A stretch of 64,000 bases of DNA from Thermothielavioides terrestris NRRL 8126 (GCF_000226115.1 NC_016461.1:1860001-1924000); one strand, 5' to 3'; shown: positions 34,848 through 47,794, counted from the first letter of the stretch. A program made the numbers and translations. The notes: generated by a model from the sequence alone, not told the origin.

Positions 34848-36519
34848 ATGTCGGTCGAGGTTACGCTTGGCACCCCCCTCGCGGAGGCTCTGAACAGCGC
34901 CATCCAGGGCAAGATCGCCGAGCTTGGATGGGCCGGCCCTGGAGGTGAAGGCGCCGCCCTGTCCGAGTACTTCCTCCTCATGCTCGCCAACGGAAAGACA
35001 GAATCCGACATTGCGGCCCCAGAAGTTGCTGGCGACCTCCTCGGGCTGGCCGCTGACGACCCAACCCCCGCCGCTTTCGCGAAATGGTTATTTGCACAGA
35101 TCGGCATTCTCAGCGCTCAACTAGGAGGAGGCGCCAATAATTCAGCACAGGCCGAAGATGCCGCCATGGAAGGCGTCAAAGACGACGCGATGGATGGCGC
35201 CATGGATACGACCATGGATTCCACCTCAGATTCGCCTGCCGCCGGCCTAAACGCGTAGGTGATCTCTCCGCTTCCATCACGGCCCAATTCCAGAGTGCAC
35301 AACACTGACAAGCGTTAGGCCTACCGGACCCAAGGCAATGCGGACCGGCAATGTTCGCGGCGGCCGAGAGAAGCGCATGGTGGGCCAGATTAACCGGGCG
35401 TTGGATCGAACTCAAGATTCGATCCTCCACCGCGTCCGCGCCCAATCTGGCAATGAGAGGATCGGCAGGGGACCGCCAGCTGGGCCCCGGATGGGCGTGG
35501 GCAGGCAGCCGCGGACGAGCAATGCGCGGGCCGCGAACTTCGCCGCGAGACTAGGCGACTTCGCCGGAATGCCCGCGGCCCCCCCGGGCATGAACGGAAT
35601 GGGCGCGATGAACCCGATGGGCCCGATGAACCCGATGAACGGCGCGGCGTACGGACACCCGGATATCTACGCCATGATGGAGCAACAGAACCGCATGCTG
35701 CAGCAGATGCAGCAACAACTGATGATGCAGCAACAGCAGCAGCAGCAGCAGCAGCAACAGAACGGCATGGGACACCGGGGAGGTCACGGTCATGGCAAGC
35801 ACCAGTTCGGCGGCAGGCCAGGCCCGTTCCGGCGCGGCGGGGCACACCATCAGCACAACGGCCATGCGGAGCAGTCTCAGCAACAACTGCCGCAACAACA
35901 GGGCGCTGAGGCGGGCCAGCCGGATGCGGCCTCCCCCGGCGACGTGGAGATGACTGGGGCGAAGCGGGAGCCAGCCAACCCCGAGGAGACTGTCTGCCGG
36001 TTCAACCTGCGCTGCCAGAACAAGGACTGCAAGTTTGCCCACCAGTCTCCGGCGGCGCCGCCCGGGATCACCATCGACGTCAGTGACGTGTGCAGCTTCG
36101 GCGCCGCGTGCAAGAACCGGAAGTGTGTTGGGCGCCACCCGTCGCCGGCAGCCAAGGTGGCGCATCAAAGCGAGCAGGACTGCAAGTTCTTCCCCAACTG
36201 CGCGAACCCGCACTGCCCGTTCCGGCACCCGACCATGCCGGCCTGCCGCAACGGCGGGGAGTGCAAGGTGCCGAACTGCAAGTTCACCCACATCAAGACG
36301 CCGTGCAAGTACCGCCCGTGCACCAACCGCAGCTGCCCCTTCATGCACGAGGAGGGCCAGCGCGGCACGTTCCAGGATAAAGTGTGGACGGCCGACGGCG
36401 CGTCCAAGGAGCACGTCAGCGAGAGGAAGTTTGTCAACGAGGGCGCTCCCGAAGATGTCGTCCTGCCCGGGTCGGGCGAGCCGGCGTCGGAGGCTGGCGC
36501 CGCGGAGGTTGTGATGTAG
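34848..36519 (+). CDS. NAB2: Nab2-type nuclear poly(A)-binding zinc-finger protein
   Basis: Exons 34848-35254 and 35319-36519 give 535 residues. The N-terminal 95 residues form the PWI-like helical domain (LAEALNSAIQGKIAELGW ... AAFAKWLFAQI). A Met/Asp-rich linker and a Gly/Met-rich, then glutamine-rich region with a Q run (about nt 35731-35760) follow. After these, five CCCH fingers lie at about residues 361-480: CRFNLRCQNKDCKFAH, CSFGAACKNRKCVGRH, CKFFPNCANPHCPFRH, CRNGGECKVPNCKFTH and CKYRPCTNRSCPFMH. Nab2 binds poly(A) tails in the nucleus, limits their length and escorts mRNA to the pore. The intron donor GTAGGT at 35255 must be used; reading through gives a stop immediately. Yeast Nab2 has seven fingers; I count five here. 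Confidence 0.92.
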
Positions 36520-37290
36520 GATCGAGGCGCCGCTGCGTATACCCGTGATTGGATGGGCCGCGGGGGCGGACCGGCGGACTCTAATCCTGGTATGGATATT
36601 CAGGGACTAGGATGGGAGTTACCAGAGCGAGCGGCCTAGGGACGGGATGAGATGGCAGGCCCTGCAGCGTCATGAGCCTGTGGTATTTCGATGAGTCTGT
36701 CACCGGCATGATGGGTATGTGGAGATGGCACGGTTTGGTTCTGTACTTGTAGTAGTACGCTATATCTTGGCGCTCACGGGCGGTCATGCATTGGGGGGGC
36801 TTTGGACGGGGTCTCCGTTGTTTTAGAATTGGGACTTGTGTTTTCCTTTGGCGGGTCAGCGTCGAGAAACGCAGCGGACTTTCAGCGAGGGGCGGCGAGA
36901 ATATACTACAGACTGCTGTCGCCCGCTCTCGTGTTTCCGAGTTCTGAAAAACTGCTCGTTAAAAGGCCGTTTCGCTCCTGCTATGCCCCAAGTGTTCCCC
37001 TACTCTTCTCTGGTTTCCCTGCTTCCCCTCGCGACTCTTCGATGGGGAATGGATCATACGATTTTGTTTCACTCTGAGCCAACCTTACGCCGCGTCAGGG
37101 TTAGGGTGGATTACATGTCTTTGAACTATCCGAACACAGTGAACACAGTGCGTCCGGAACACCAGTCTCGTGCTTCGGTCTTGCTTCTGCCCTCAGTGCC
37201 CTCACTGCCGCCCCGGAGCAGCCCCGAGCCATTGAACCCCGCGCACCGGCCCGTCGATGCGGGATGCGGCCCTTGTAGCCGGTGCTCGAC
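36520..37290. other. Intergenic, NAB2 to HEM14
   Basis: About 770 bp in tandem orientation. No gene is visible; it carries the NAB2 3' end and the HEM14 promoter. Confidence 0.5.
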
Positions 37291-39532
37291 ATGTACGCCA
37301 CACGTCCGCGCTGCCTAGCGCACGCCGCGGGCCGCGCCGGGGCCAAGCGCCGCTTTCCGCGAGGCTCCTTCTCCTTCGGCCGGAGCTCACCTGACGCCGA
37401 CGCCGGCAACGCCAGCGCCTCCGCTGCGACCCGGCGACGCTATGCCACCGCCGCCAACAAGGGCCAGCCGCCGCGCTCCATCGCCGTGCTCGGCGGCGGG
37501 CTGACCGGCCTCACCACGGCCTGGCACCTGACCCGCGCCCTGCCCCACGCCCGCATCACGCTCTACGAGGCGAGCGACCGGCTCGGCGGCTGGATCGACA
37601 CGTCGACGGTCAACCTGAGGAACCGCTACGGCCAGGAGGGTCCCGTGCACTTCGAGCGCGCCGCCCGCATGGTCAGGCCGCAGACCGGCGGCCGTGTTCC
37701 CCGCTGGGACGACCTGCTGTTCTTCGACATGGTGCGTTGCTTGCGTTACTTTCTGCTGCTGCCGGCTGCTCTTCCTTCCGTAGTCGCTCGCTTGCTTGCT
37801 CGACGCTACTCGGGTCGTGCGTGCTGACCGACTGGTTGCCGCCGTCCAGGTCGCCCATCTGAACCTCACCGATCAGCTCATGCACGCCAGCGCGGAGGAC
37901 TCCGGGACCACCGCCTACATCTACTACCCCAACCGTCTTGTGCCCATTCCCAGGATCTCTCGGGCCGGTCCGCTCCGCACTCTCGACTCGATCCTCGACC
38001 TTGTCCCAGCGCTCTTCCAGCCCGTGTTCCGGGATGTTATTCCTTCTGCGCTTCACAATGCGCGCACAACAGGCGACCCGTATACCGCCGACATCCTGGA
38101 GGGACGCAGCGACGTGTCCGTGGGCGACTACTTCGCCTATCGCTTTGGGCGAACCGGCCTGGTGGACAAGGTCTTCTCGGCCGTGACCCACGGAATGACG
38201 GGCGGCGATGTGTGGAAACAGAGCTTGGCCAGCGGGAGCTGGGCAGACTACCTGCCGCGCAACGACGGCGAGCCGGTGACTCGCGTACGCGTCCGCCGCG
38301 CCGACTACGCGCTGATGAACCAGCTGGTCCGCGACAAGGCCGTCTTTGACCTGGCCACCGAGCACCTCGACTCGGGCTCGCTCTGGTTCCGCAACGGCAT
38401 GAGCACCCTGACCAACGCGCTCGCCGATGCCCTCAGAAAGAACCCCAACGTCACCATCAAGATGGGCGACCCGGTTACCTCGGTCCGCTATCTCGACAAT
38501 TTCGACAGGGTCTTTGTGAGCACTCCCCGCCGAGAAGCGTCTTTCATTTTAGAACCCCGCATCTCTCATGCTGAACTGCTAATCAACCCCCCCCCCCCCC
38601 CCCAGATCACCACGAAACAGAACAAAAAGCCCGTCCCTTACGAAAAAGTTGTCTCCACCATCTACGCCAAACACCTCGCTGCCCTCACCGACGACCACCT
38701 CCCCTCCCTCGCCTCTTCCACCGCCGTATCCATCATGATCGTCCACCTCTGGTACCCCGACCTTCGTGTCCATTCCCCCAACACCGGCTTCGGCTACCTC
38801 CTCCCACAAGCGGTGCCGCACGAAGCCAACCCGGAGTGCGTGCTCGGCGTGATCTTCGACTCGGACCGGGAGTTCCCGACGACCAAGCTCTTCAGCTTAA
38901 CCAACCTCGGCGCCGACGGCGTGGAGGGCACCAAGATGACCGTCCTGATGGGCGGCCACTACTGGGACGGGCTGCCGGAGTCGTTCATCCCGGACCCGGC
39001 CGCGGCGGCGGACATGGCGCGCGCCGCCGTGCAGCGCCACCTGCGCCTGTCCGACCGCGTCGCGCGCAGCGCCTACGCCGCCGCCCAGCTCTGCCGCGAC
39101 TGCATCCCCCAGCTGCTCGTCGGCCACGCCGCCCGCATGCGCGCCGCCCACGCCGAGCTCCAGTGGACCTTCCGCGGCCGCCTCGCCGTCGCCGGCCAGT
39201 CCTACCAGCCCTCCGGCGTGCTGACCATGCTGCGCGCCGGCAGGGACATTGCCATGCAGATTGCTCACTCCTCCTCCTCCTCCTCCTCCTCCGGGACGGC
39301 GCAGCGGCCGCCGCCGCTTCGGGGTGAAGAAGAAGAAGGAGAAGAAGAGGCTGCCTATGCTGATGCCGCCGCCGCCGACGGCTACGACGACGACTGGCCG
39401 GTGGGCGACACCGGCCTGGAACGCTTCACCCGCCAGCCGACCTGGCTGTCGGTCGAGAAGAGGCTGCTGCCGCTGCGGTTCAAGAGCGGCGCGTACGTCG
39501 ACGAGGACGGCAACATCCAGCCTGGGGATTAG
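37291..39532 (+). CDS. HEM14: Protoporphyrinogen oxidase
   Basis: Exons 37291-37731, 37850-38515 and 38606-39532 give 677 residues. An Arg/Ala-rich N-terminus of about 55 residues fits mitochondrial import. The FAD-binding motif AVLGGGLTGLTTAWHLTRAL starts near residue 65, followed by ITLYEASDRLGGWI. Family marks follow: HFERAARMVRPQ, VFSAVTHGMTGGDVWKQSL, LWFRNGMSTLTNALADAL, and near the end LQWTFRGRLAVAGQSYQPSG. The enzyme oxidises protoporphyrinogen IX to protoporphyrin IX on the inner membrane, the step before ferrochelatase. The protein is longer than usual because of a Ser run and a Glu-rich, Ala-rich insert (about nt 39265-39390). Intron 2 (90 nt) has a GTGAGC donor and a long poly-C run right before its CAG. 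It is a multiple of three with no stop, so retention would add 30 residues. Confidence 0.93.
38586..38603. repeat. Poly-C tract at HEM14 splice acceptor
   Basis: A run of 18 C residues forms the polypyrimidine tract just before the intron 2 acceptor of HEM14. Length change here would alter acceptor strength rather than coding. Confidence 0.85.
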
Positions 39533-40337
39533 CACTCGCGGAGGTGATGCTCATTGTAAAGGGGAGTAAGGGGGTTCTGTGGGTGTAGTTGTGTGTGGGG
39601 ATGGGATGGGGTGTGTAACAATAGTGGGTGGATTGGGATTACTGCAGCAGCAGCTGCATTGCTGTATATACATACCAAGATCAAAAAGATAGAAAAAGGG
39701 CAAGGCCAACACGATATGTGTGATAGATGCAATATAGAACAAGCTGCACCAAGCAAATCCGAGAGCGGCTCCCCACGGAGGTAGAAACACCACGGACTGG
39801 ACGATCTTTCGCAGGCAACGCCAAATTATGGCCTTTCTTTTTTGCTTTTCATTGATTTGCTGTCTGGTATCATCAACTACTAGTCCTAGGCACGCTTCAC
39901 TCCATAAACCCATGCCAGGGGCCCTATCCCTGGTACGATGTGTGATATGCCCATCCGTGTCCCTTTTGTCTTATCAAAAGAAAAGCGCCCCGAACCCCGC
40001 CTTCCTATCCTTTCTGAAAAAAAGAGAAACACTCGCAGAACGCCAGTCAATGCCGGCCCTCTGTATCAGAGACCATGCGTGGATAAAAAGAGCACCATCA
40101 TCCAATACTGCACACACACCCAAACCACCCCTCCTTGCATCTCGGAGTGGGAGGAGGCCTCGGCCGTCCCGTTCCCTCGCATCCTACATGGCCAGTGACT
40201 CCCGCCGAAGAGCTCGAGTAGCCCGGAGCCAGATGCAAACCGGCTTTCTCCAGCTCCCTGTGGGGATATCATTCGATTTGTTGCGCAAAGTCTGCGTAGG
40301 CGTTGAACCAGCCACTCGGCCAGTGCCAGTCCGACAA
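39533..40337. other. Convergent intergenic between HEM14 and MED14
   Basis: About 800 bp between two stop codons with no gene that I can support. It should contain both terminators. Confidence 0.5.
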
Positions 40338-43300
40338 CTAGTCGATGACTACCACGGATGCGTTGTTCTGACCCATGCCGGCGCGGGGACCTTGCACCTG
40401 ACCCTGGTGTTGAGCTTGGCCGTGCATCCCCGGCTGAGGCACATGCTGCTGCGGCGGCGGCGGCGGCGGGCGGTGGTGCTGCTGCTGCTGCTGGAGATGC
40501 TGGAGATGCTGGAGGGGTTGTTGAGATGGTTGAACCTGCTGGGGGAACCTCCCAGCGGGGCCCGGTGGTGGCGCGGGAAGTTGCTCTTGGGCTTGGCCGG
40601 CCGGCGGCGCTTGCTGTTGCTGAGGTTGGGGCGGTGTGCCGACCATGGAGAGCAACGTGTCGCTGATGAGGGCCAAGAGATTCTCGATGCCTTGGTCCCA
40701 GTTTGCCGCGGCACCAGTGCTGAGGCCCTGGAACCCCTGGCCGCTGACCGACCAGACCTTGGGCGCCAGCACCTTCGTGAACTCGTCATTTTCGTTATTA
40801 GCGTTGGCATCCGTCGACGGGCGCGAAACTTGCCACATGAGCTGGCCCTTCCTCTCTCGGGCCTTGATGTCCAGCTGCAGGCGCCGAGACTTGGGCCCAG
40901 CCAGGGCGAAGCGAAGCGCCACCCAGTCAAGCGACTTATGTAAGATGAAGCATTCGCCTTGCTTGTTGGCGCTGGGCAGGTCCCACGAGTCCTGCAGGCG
41001 CTCCAAGGCGCGAAAGAGCGGAAGTGTGAGGGAGAGCCATGCCGGTAGGCTTTTGGATTTGGGCGAGTTGGCTATTGACCGCAGATAGTCGATGACTCGC
41101 AGATGCGGATTGCCCTGCTCCAGTCTCACGTCCACACCTCGCGCTCCGGAAAGATTGAGTCGTACTTTCCAAGACCGCTGCTCTCCCTGATCTTGTGAAT
41201 TGGCCGGCGGGGGCGGGGCCTCAGCTGTGTGGGCGCCATATGTAAATACAAGCTCATGGAGAGTAACACTCTCCAGCACTGCGTGCTTGCCCGCTCGGTG
41301 AACAGCCTCGACAAAATCGAATAGACGGTCGAGTGCCTGGATGCGCTCCCGTAGCATAGGGATGACCGAGGTGTTCGCCTCTGGTCGAAACCGTAGAGTG
41401 AACTGGCCGATCCGAGGGTCGTATCGCACGTCACGGTCGAGTCTGCTCTTAACGAATTCAAACCTGGCACGGTTCGTTACGGCAACCCTCGCCTCGACCA
41501 AGATCCTGAGCGGACCGGCCTGCCTCTGCAACGGGTCACCCGACCCGATCGCGGGTGGAGGTTCGGGCGCTAGTCCTTTGTACGTGACAGGGATGTATTC
41601 CTGTGCCCAGAGAGGGCGGGTGCCGTCCAAAGATCCTATTCGAGATGGCGGCAACAGCTCAGATGCCCGCGCTACAATAATCAGCATATTGGTCTGGTAA
41701 GACGCAGCAGAGGAGCTCGAGTTCGCAGGCTGTTGTTGAGCGGCATGCGCGACGTGTTCCTGGCGGCCATGGCGGAGACTTTGAATCTCGGCCATAATGC
41801 CAGGTCCGTACTTGGCGAGTTTTTGAAAGAGCATGTCAGGCAGCAGCAGATCGCTCGGGGAGCTGGGGAGCCGCCTGAACGTATTTATGCGTCGGCCGGA
41901 TGAACCTTGCCCTTCGACCGAACTTCACATGTGTTAGCAGCGAAACGTCAACCACGCGAGACGCGTCGCAGCACTTACATCTCGACCAACCAACAATGGT
42001 CCCCGGCAAGGCTCATGCTCAACGCCGCGAACCACTGCGGCCCCCACTTCGCGTTTCTCACCCACACCGCGTGGAACGCTTCCCGTATTGACGGGGAAAG
42101 CGAATACACCATGCTCTTCACCTCGTCGAACGGGGCAGGGGCTGCCCGGAGGATGACCCAATCAGCAACCGAAGGCAGGCATCTCAAGTGTTGGACTGTG
42201 TAAGACCACCTCAGCTGTTCCAGCACGCTTGCACCCTCCTCTGCAGGGTTCGCCAACGTCCTGAACTTTTTCTGCGTCTCCAACATGGATGGATACTCCG
42301 GGGAGAGCAAGAAGTCGCCCGTCCAGGGCGAAACGGACACCGTGGCGTCTAGTTCCCCCACTAACTGCATACTGAGCCGGGAGCGCTGGGGATCTTTCTC
42401 GATGTTCAGGGACAATCTTCCCTGCCTCTGGGCGTACCGGGGCTTGGCAACGAGCGTTTGGTATATTGGGCACAAGAGATGTTCGATGTGCTTGGCAATG
42501 ACGGCCATCAACAGGTCCTCGGTCGAGATGGTGTCGACATCGAATGCGATGCCTACTTCCTTGACTTCCTTGCCGTCTCGGAACCAGCTCAGCATAAGAC
42601 GGCTTGATGAAGCCTGGGCGTCTGGATCTTCGTTGGGGCCCTCGGCGGAGCGCACACCCAGAAGTATCCAGCTTTGCGAGACGCGAGAGTGTTGGCAGTT
42701 TCGCCAATACTGGATTCCCAGCGCCCGATTGAGCCGCTCAACCCTGAGAGTGTCGGCCCATCGCCCAGTGCTGCTCAGCTCCAGTGCCTGACGCGTGAAC
42801 TCGGTGATTTTGGCAGTGAGGGTGAATTCGTGGAGGTATTTGTAACAGCCCGTCAGACCGTCAGCTGCCAAGGCGTTATTTACCCGAGCCTCGATGATTT
42901 GGCGGAGCTGCTGTGACAGTTCTGGCGGCGCCGGGCTGTAGATGGGCCGGAAGTCCAGGAACCAGAACTGGGTGGAGAAATCCTCATGGCCGATGGTGAG
43001 GTCAACCTCGAACTCCCCGGGAACGGTAAAAGTGACTTTGCCATTGCCGATCCTGTATTTCTTGAACGGATCTGGCATCGTGTCGAACTCTTGCAGTTGT
43101 AGCCGGGCGTGCAGGTGCATCTCGATCTCATGGGTCCAATGCAACTTCTCCTCCTCGGTCAGAGGAGGTGGCTCGAGGTAACCAAACTGAAGAGGCGTCA
43201 GCCCATGCAAGCTCCAGATGTTCGACAGCGGCCACAACATACATCTGGCATCCAATGCACCGCCCCGTTGCTGAGAACCTCGAGGGCAGTCTTGAGATCA

Positions 43301-43785
43301 GGACTCGGAACCCTGGCGAACAGCATCTCTCTCTTGACCTGGACCAGATTCCAAAAGGTCTTGTGGTAGAGCTCCAGCTTTTCGGCCAAATAGGTCCTGA
43401 TGTCGATAAGCTTCCCAACTTCCTCTGCATTCCTGCTCCACTCGGTAATGACCAGAGCCTTGACCCATCTCGAGTGCAGGTCTTTGGTGAAGTTGAGAAG
43501 CATTGTTTTCTTGTCCAGGCTCTCGGGCGACGTGTCCTCGATTGGAACATTATGAAGGATGCCGTTGCCGTTCGCCGTCCCGTTGACATTGCCGTTTGCA
43601 AGGGCTTGGGGAAGAGGCTTGGCTGCCAGCTCCGTGATGATCTCCTGGAGCTTTGCATGGGAATACTCGGCAAGGCGGGTCAGGAGAAGACTCAAGGGCA
43701 GGATATCGGTCGTAATATGCCGGAGCTCGTCGGGGAGTCCCTCCACCTTGTCGCTGGCGGCGCCCTGCGGGCCGCTGTCGGCCAT
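40338..43785 (-). CDS. MED14: Mediator complex subunit 14 (Rgr1)
   Basis: Three exons on the minus strand (43785-43243, 43186-41979, 41874-40338) give 1095 residues, the usual size in filamentous fungi. The N-terminal part matches the family core: DILPLSLLLTRLAEYSHAKL, FTKDLHSRWVKALVITEW, LYHKTFWNLVQVKREML and FGYLEPPPLTEEEKLHWTHE. The middle and end form the repeated beta/alpha body. The last 120 residues are rich in Gln, Pro and His (QQQQQHHRPPPPPPQQH). Med14 is the architectural backbone that joins the head, middle and tail of Mediator, the bridge between activators and RNA polymerase II. Introns are short (56 and 104 nt) with phases 0 and 2. It lies in tandem with the glucose-6-phosphate dehydrogenase gene upstream. 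Confidence 0.95.
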
Positions 43786-45818
43786 TGCCGCTGATCAGCC
43801 CGAAGGCACCCAACGGCAGGACAGTAAGGCGTCCTTGGCGATATTTCGAAGGCAAAAACGGGTGACAGAGACAGTACCCGGTCGGTGAAAGAAGGGTGCG
43901 ATACGTGGGGAGATCCGAGTTCAAAGGACTCGCGTGTGAGCAGTCGTCGCGAGAGTGGCCGAGAAGAGCCTATCGGCAGACTGGGTGAGAAAGGAACGAG
44001 AAACGGCTCGTGGTGTCCAGTCCATGCGTGCCGATTGCTGCTGGTTGAGATCGGAAATCCGGCACCAGCTCGTCTACACTGTTAGTGGACGGGCTCAGGA
44101 GAGAAGGCGGCGGCGGCACAAGAAAGGCAATCGCACATCGCTCCCGGCCCGACTCCGAGTCGCGCCTGGTGCTTGAACGACCTTTGCTGCTTTTGAGACC
44201 GGTGGAATGTCGCTTCGAGAAAGGCAGTGGCCGATAAAATCGGTCGGGTCGCAACTCCTAGGAGTTCCGGTCGTCTGCGGGCTTCGCCTGGCTCCTCCCT
44301 CCGTCCAGCCTCTTTCGCCGTCGCGCGTTCAGCGTCTCGACTTCTTTCTTTCACCGTGCACTGTCCAGGAAGGCGGCATGCGGTTTGCAGGGTCGCGCGG
44401 TGCAGAAATCGTTGTCGCAGTTGAAGCAGTCGTTTGGCAAATAAATGCGCCGGCGATATTCGTTGGTGGCACACCCGCTTTGCCGCACTGTTGCGGTGGC
44501 AGTCGCGGTCGCTGGGCGCGAAGGTTTCCGCGAAAGAAACGGGATGGCACGCCGCTCACGAGGTTGTTAAGGTTTCCTCCTCCGCAGGAACAAGGGTGGG
44601 GGGCGAACAAGCGAGCGACAGGGGGGGTTGATCTCAACTAACTTCGCGCTATGCTCGTTTGGGCTATTTTGGCCTCGAATGCAAGGCACCAGTCAATTCA
44701 GCACTGATGGACAATGACTTGTGATGTAACGTTATCGCTAATTGAAAGGTTTCCATATCCGTACAATGAACGATGACGTGCGGGGCCAGTGTTCAACAAG
44801 AAGAAGCATGCCCCAAGATGGAGATACTCAAAGCCCAATGCACTGCCAAGAGGGCAAGGAGATAATCAGTGCGCTCCGACACAATCTCTGCATCTTTTCT
44901 TTTACAGTGGCTTCTTTAGAGCCTGCTGTTTACCACTGCGGGCCGCTTGACTACACAGGGCAGCTATCATAACTCTTTAACAGCTGTAAACGGCGAGAGA
45001 TACTGTTGAGTCCTGCAAGATACATGAAGCTTCACTTTAGAGCGTCACACCTATTAGGTCAGGTATTTACCAGGTCCCTAAAATAAGAAGAGGATGTACC
45101 TTACATAGGTACAAACGACAAGCAGAGCGTGGAATGGCCGGGGGCTGCCTCGAATGGCCTTGTGGAAGGGGGGGAAGGTCAAGGTGGTGGAGTGAGGGAG
45201 GGGGAGGGGGGGCCTCGCAGCCCACCAAATGCGGAACTCAATTTGGAAGCACCAATACCTCCGAGACTGCTTCCAGTGGTGACTTCGAAGTGTGGATGGT
45301 CTGAATCGACGAGGTCTAACAAAAAGGAAATCATCGAGTTGCAATTATCCTCGGGCAGAGACATGAACGTAAGAAAGAATTACAACCTCGGATCGAGCCG
45401 TCCTTTTTTGGTTTGTGCGATGCTTCTGTGAGCTACTGAGAATTCAACAATACCATTGAGAGAGAAAAGGGGAAATAAGGAGCCAAAGACAAGAAAAGTG
45501 AAGAAGAATCCGCGTGATTGCAGCCTGCAACCCAGTAGATCCGGCCGCTGTCAACCCTTTTCCTGCATTGCCTACGTAGGTAGCTCATTTCCGGCGTCGT
45601 AAGTGTCTAGCCCTCGTTGTTCGTTGCCCAAAACCACTATCGTCTCTAACCACCAAACGCCCAACCCGAAGCCTAGCCTTGTCATGAAGGAGCTCGTGGT
45701 ACGTGCGCGCAACTGCAATCAATCGTTCTCAACTGCGATAGAAACCAGCGTTCAATAACGAGCGCTCAGACTTGGCCACAGCAGATCCTTCGCAGCAAAA
45801 AATCTCTCAACAAGCTAC
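43786..45818. other. Intergenic upstream of MED14
   Basis: About 2.0 kb. The right end is the 3' region of the G6PD gene and the left end the MED14 promoter. Long frames on both strands between 43900 and 44640 shadow one another and none has a recognisable feature. A G-rich run lies at about 45168-45215. Confidence 0.45.
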
Positions 45819-47794
45819 TCACAACTTGTTGCCCGGCCCCAGAGCCGATGTCGTCGGCCACTGGTATCCGGCGGCATCACTGAACTTGTAGCCGTACGAC
45901 GCCGTGAAGTCGTCGAGCACAGCAGGGCCACGAGAGCCTACACCAGCAGGTCAGTTTCCGTAACAACGACATCGCGAGACGACCGAGTCCCGCTTACCGT
46001 AGGGATATTCCATGGGGATGATCTCCTTATTGTCATCCAGGTAGTGCAGCAGAGGCGTGAAGATCCTCCAGCTGGCATCCAGCTCGTCGTCTCTGACAAA
46101 GTTCGAGTGGTCGCCCTTGAGGCAGTCCAGGATCAACGACTCGTACGCCTCCGGGATCTTGAGATCGGAGAACCGCCTGCGGTACGTGAGGTCAAGCTCC
46201 GTAACCACGGTCTGCATGGTAAGGCCTGGAAGCTTCGAGTTCATCTTGATGTATACACTCTCGTTCGGTTGGATGCGCATCACAAGTTCGTTCCGCGGAA
46301 TGTCCTTAAAGATCCCGGACGTAACGTCCTTGAACTGGACGCGAATCTCCGTCTTTTGCTCGTTGAGAGCCTTGCCCGCTTTCATGATGAAGGGCACGCC
46401 GTCCCACCGCTCGTTCTTAATGTAGACGACTAGCGCGCAGAATGTGGGGCAGCGCGAGTCCTTGGGGACAGTGTCATCCTCCTTGTAGGACGGCTTACTC
46501 CCGTCGAGCGACTTGCCATACTGGCCGATGATGACGTTCTTCGGCTCGATGGCCGGGATGGCGCGGAGCACCCGCACCTTCTCGTCGCGGATGTCCTCGG
46601 CCGAGAAAGAGACGGGCCTCTCCATGGCGAGCAGGGTCAGCACCTGCAGCAGGTGGTTCTGCATCACATCGCGGATGATGCCGAACTCGTCGAAGTAACC
46701 GCCGCGCCCTTCGGTGCCGAACGGCTCCTTAAACGTGATCTGCACGTTGTCGATGTGGTGTCTGTTCCAAGTCGCGCCCAGGAACGAGTTACCAAATCGA
46801 AGGATGAGGATGTTCTTCACCATCTCCTTGCCCAGGTAGTGGTCGATCCGGAAGAGCTCCTCTTCCTTCCAGTCGGGCTCGAGCGACTTCTGCAGCTCGC
46901 GCGAGCTCGCCAAGTCCTTGCCAAAAGGCTTCTCGACCTGTCGTTACGTGGGCGTCAGTCAGAGGTAGAGGAATGTCCCAACGGCAACGAGATCCGACGT
47001 ACAATGACGCGCGCAATGCCCCTGGTGGGGTAGCAGCACTTCTTCAGGTGCTGCGACACGATCGTGAAGACGCTGGGAGGCAGGGCCATGTAAAAAAGCC
47101 GGTTTGTCTCTGGCCTGCCCTTCTCGAGATCCTCTAGGTGCTTGTTGAGCTGCAGGAACGACTCGTCACGGTCGTACTGACCGGAGACGTATGTGCAAAG
47201 ACTGCAGAAATCATTGAGCTGCTGCTCAATGTCTTTTGTCGGCGTTTTGATGTATGATCGGATGCGACGGATGTATTCGTCGTGGTCCATTTTTGTCCGA
47301 GCATAGCCGACGATCTTGATGTCCTTTGGCAGGAACTGGTTCCGGTACTGCCGCGGCGTTCAGCAATGGGCTTCGTCCTGGTCCTGCTACACCCAGCAAC
47401 TTACCAGTCCAAAGAGAGCGGGGAACTGCCACAAATTAGCTCATCGACGCTTCAACGTCTGGGAAGAAGCTGCCGTTCGCGAGGATGCATACCGTCTTCT
47501 TCTTCGCGAGATCGCCGGAGGCGCCGAGGACAACAATGACAGTGTTGTCCTTGAGCTCGATGCTGTGACACCATTAGCAACCCTGCACGAAATACTCGAC
47601 TCTGCTGCATTATCGACTCCGGCCGAGCACTCGATTGCTGGGCGCTAGCAAACAAGCCAAATGGCGCCCCGCGGTGCATCTAGGCTGAGCTACCCAGCTA
47701 ACCCCCCGTCGCGCAAGCTTGCTACGTGGTGCTTGATGGCGGGGCAAAAGCGAGACACTCACGCTCCAGCAGAATGCAGGTCAGAGGCCATCAT
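45819..47794 (-). CDS. Glucose-6-phosphate 1-dehydrogenase
   Basis: Six exons on the minus strand (47794-47763, 47562-47493, 47425-47405, 47347-47003, 46937-45998, 45937-45819) give 508 residues, the expected size. The start MMASDLHSAGA joins IELKDNTVIVVLGASGDLAKKK, with the nucleotide-binding GASGDLAKKK near residue 24-33. A 21-nt exon then supplies only FPALFGL and is followed by YRNQFLPKDIKIVGYARTK; together they rebuild the unbroken conserved block. Later come ERVIVEKPFGKDL-type sequence across an intron, RIDHYLGKEMV with the active-site His region, and KAGKALNEQKTEIRVQFK. The enzyme makes NADPH in the first step of the oxidative pentose phosphate pathway in the cytosol. The last exon ends GPGNKL. 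All five intron phases agree. Yeast calls the orthologue ZWF1. Confidence 0.96.
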
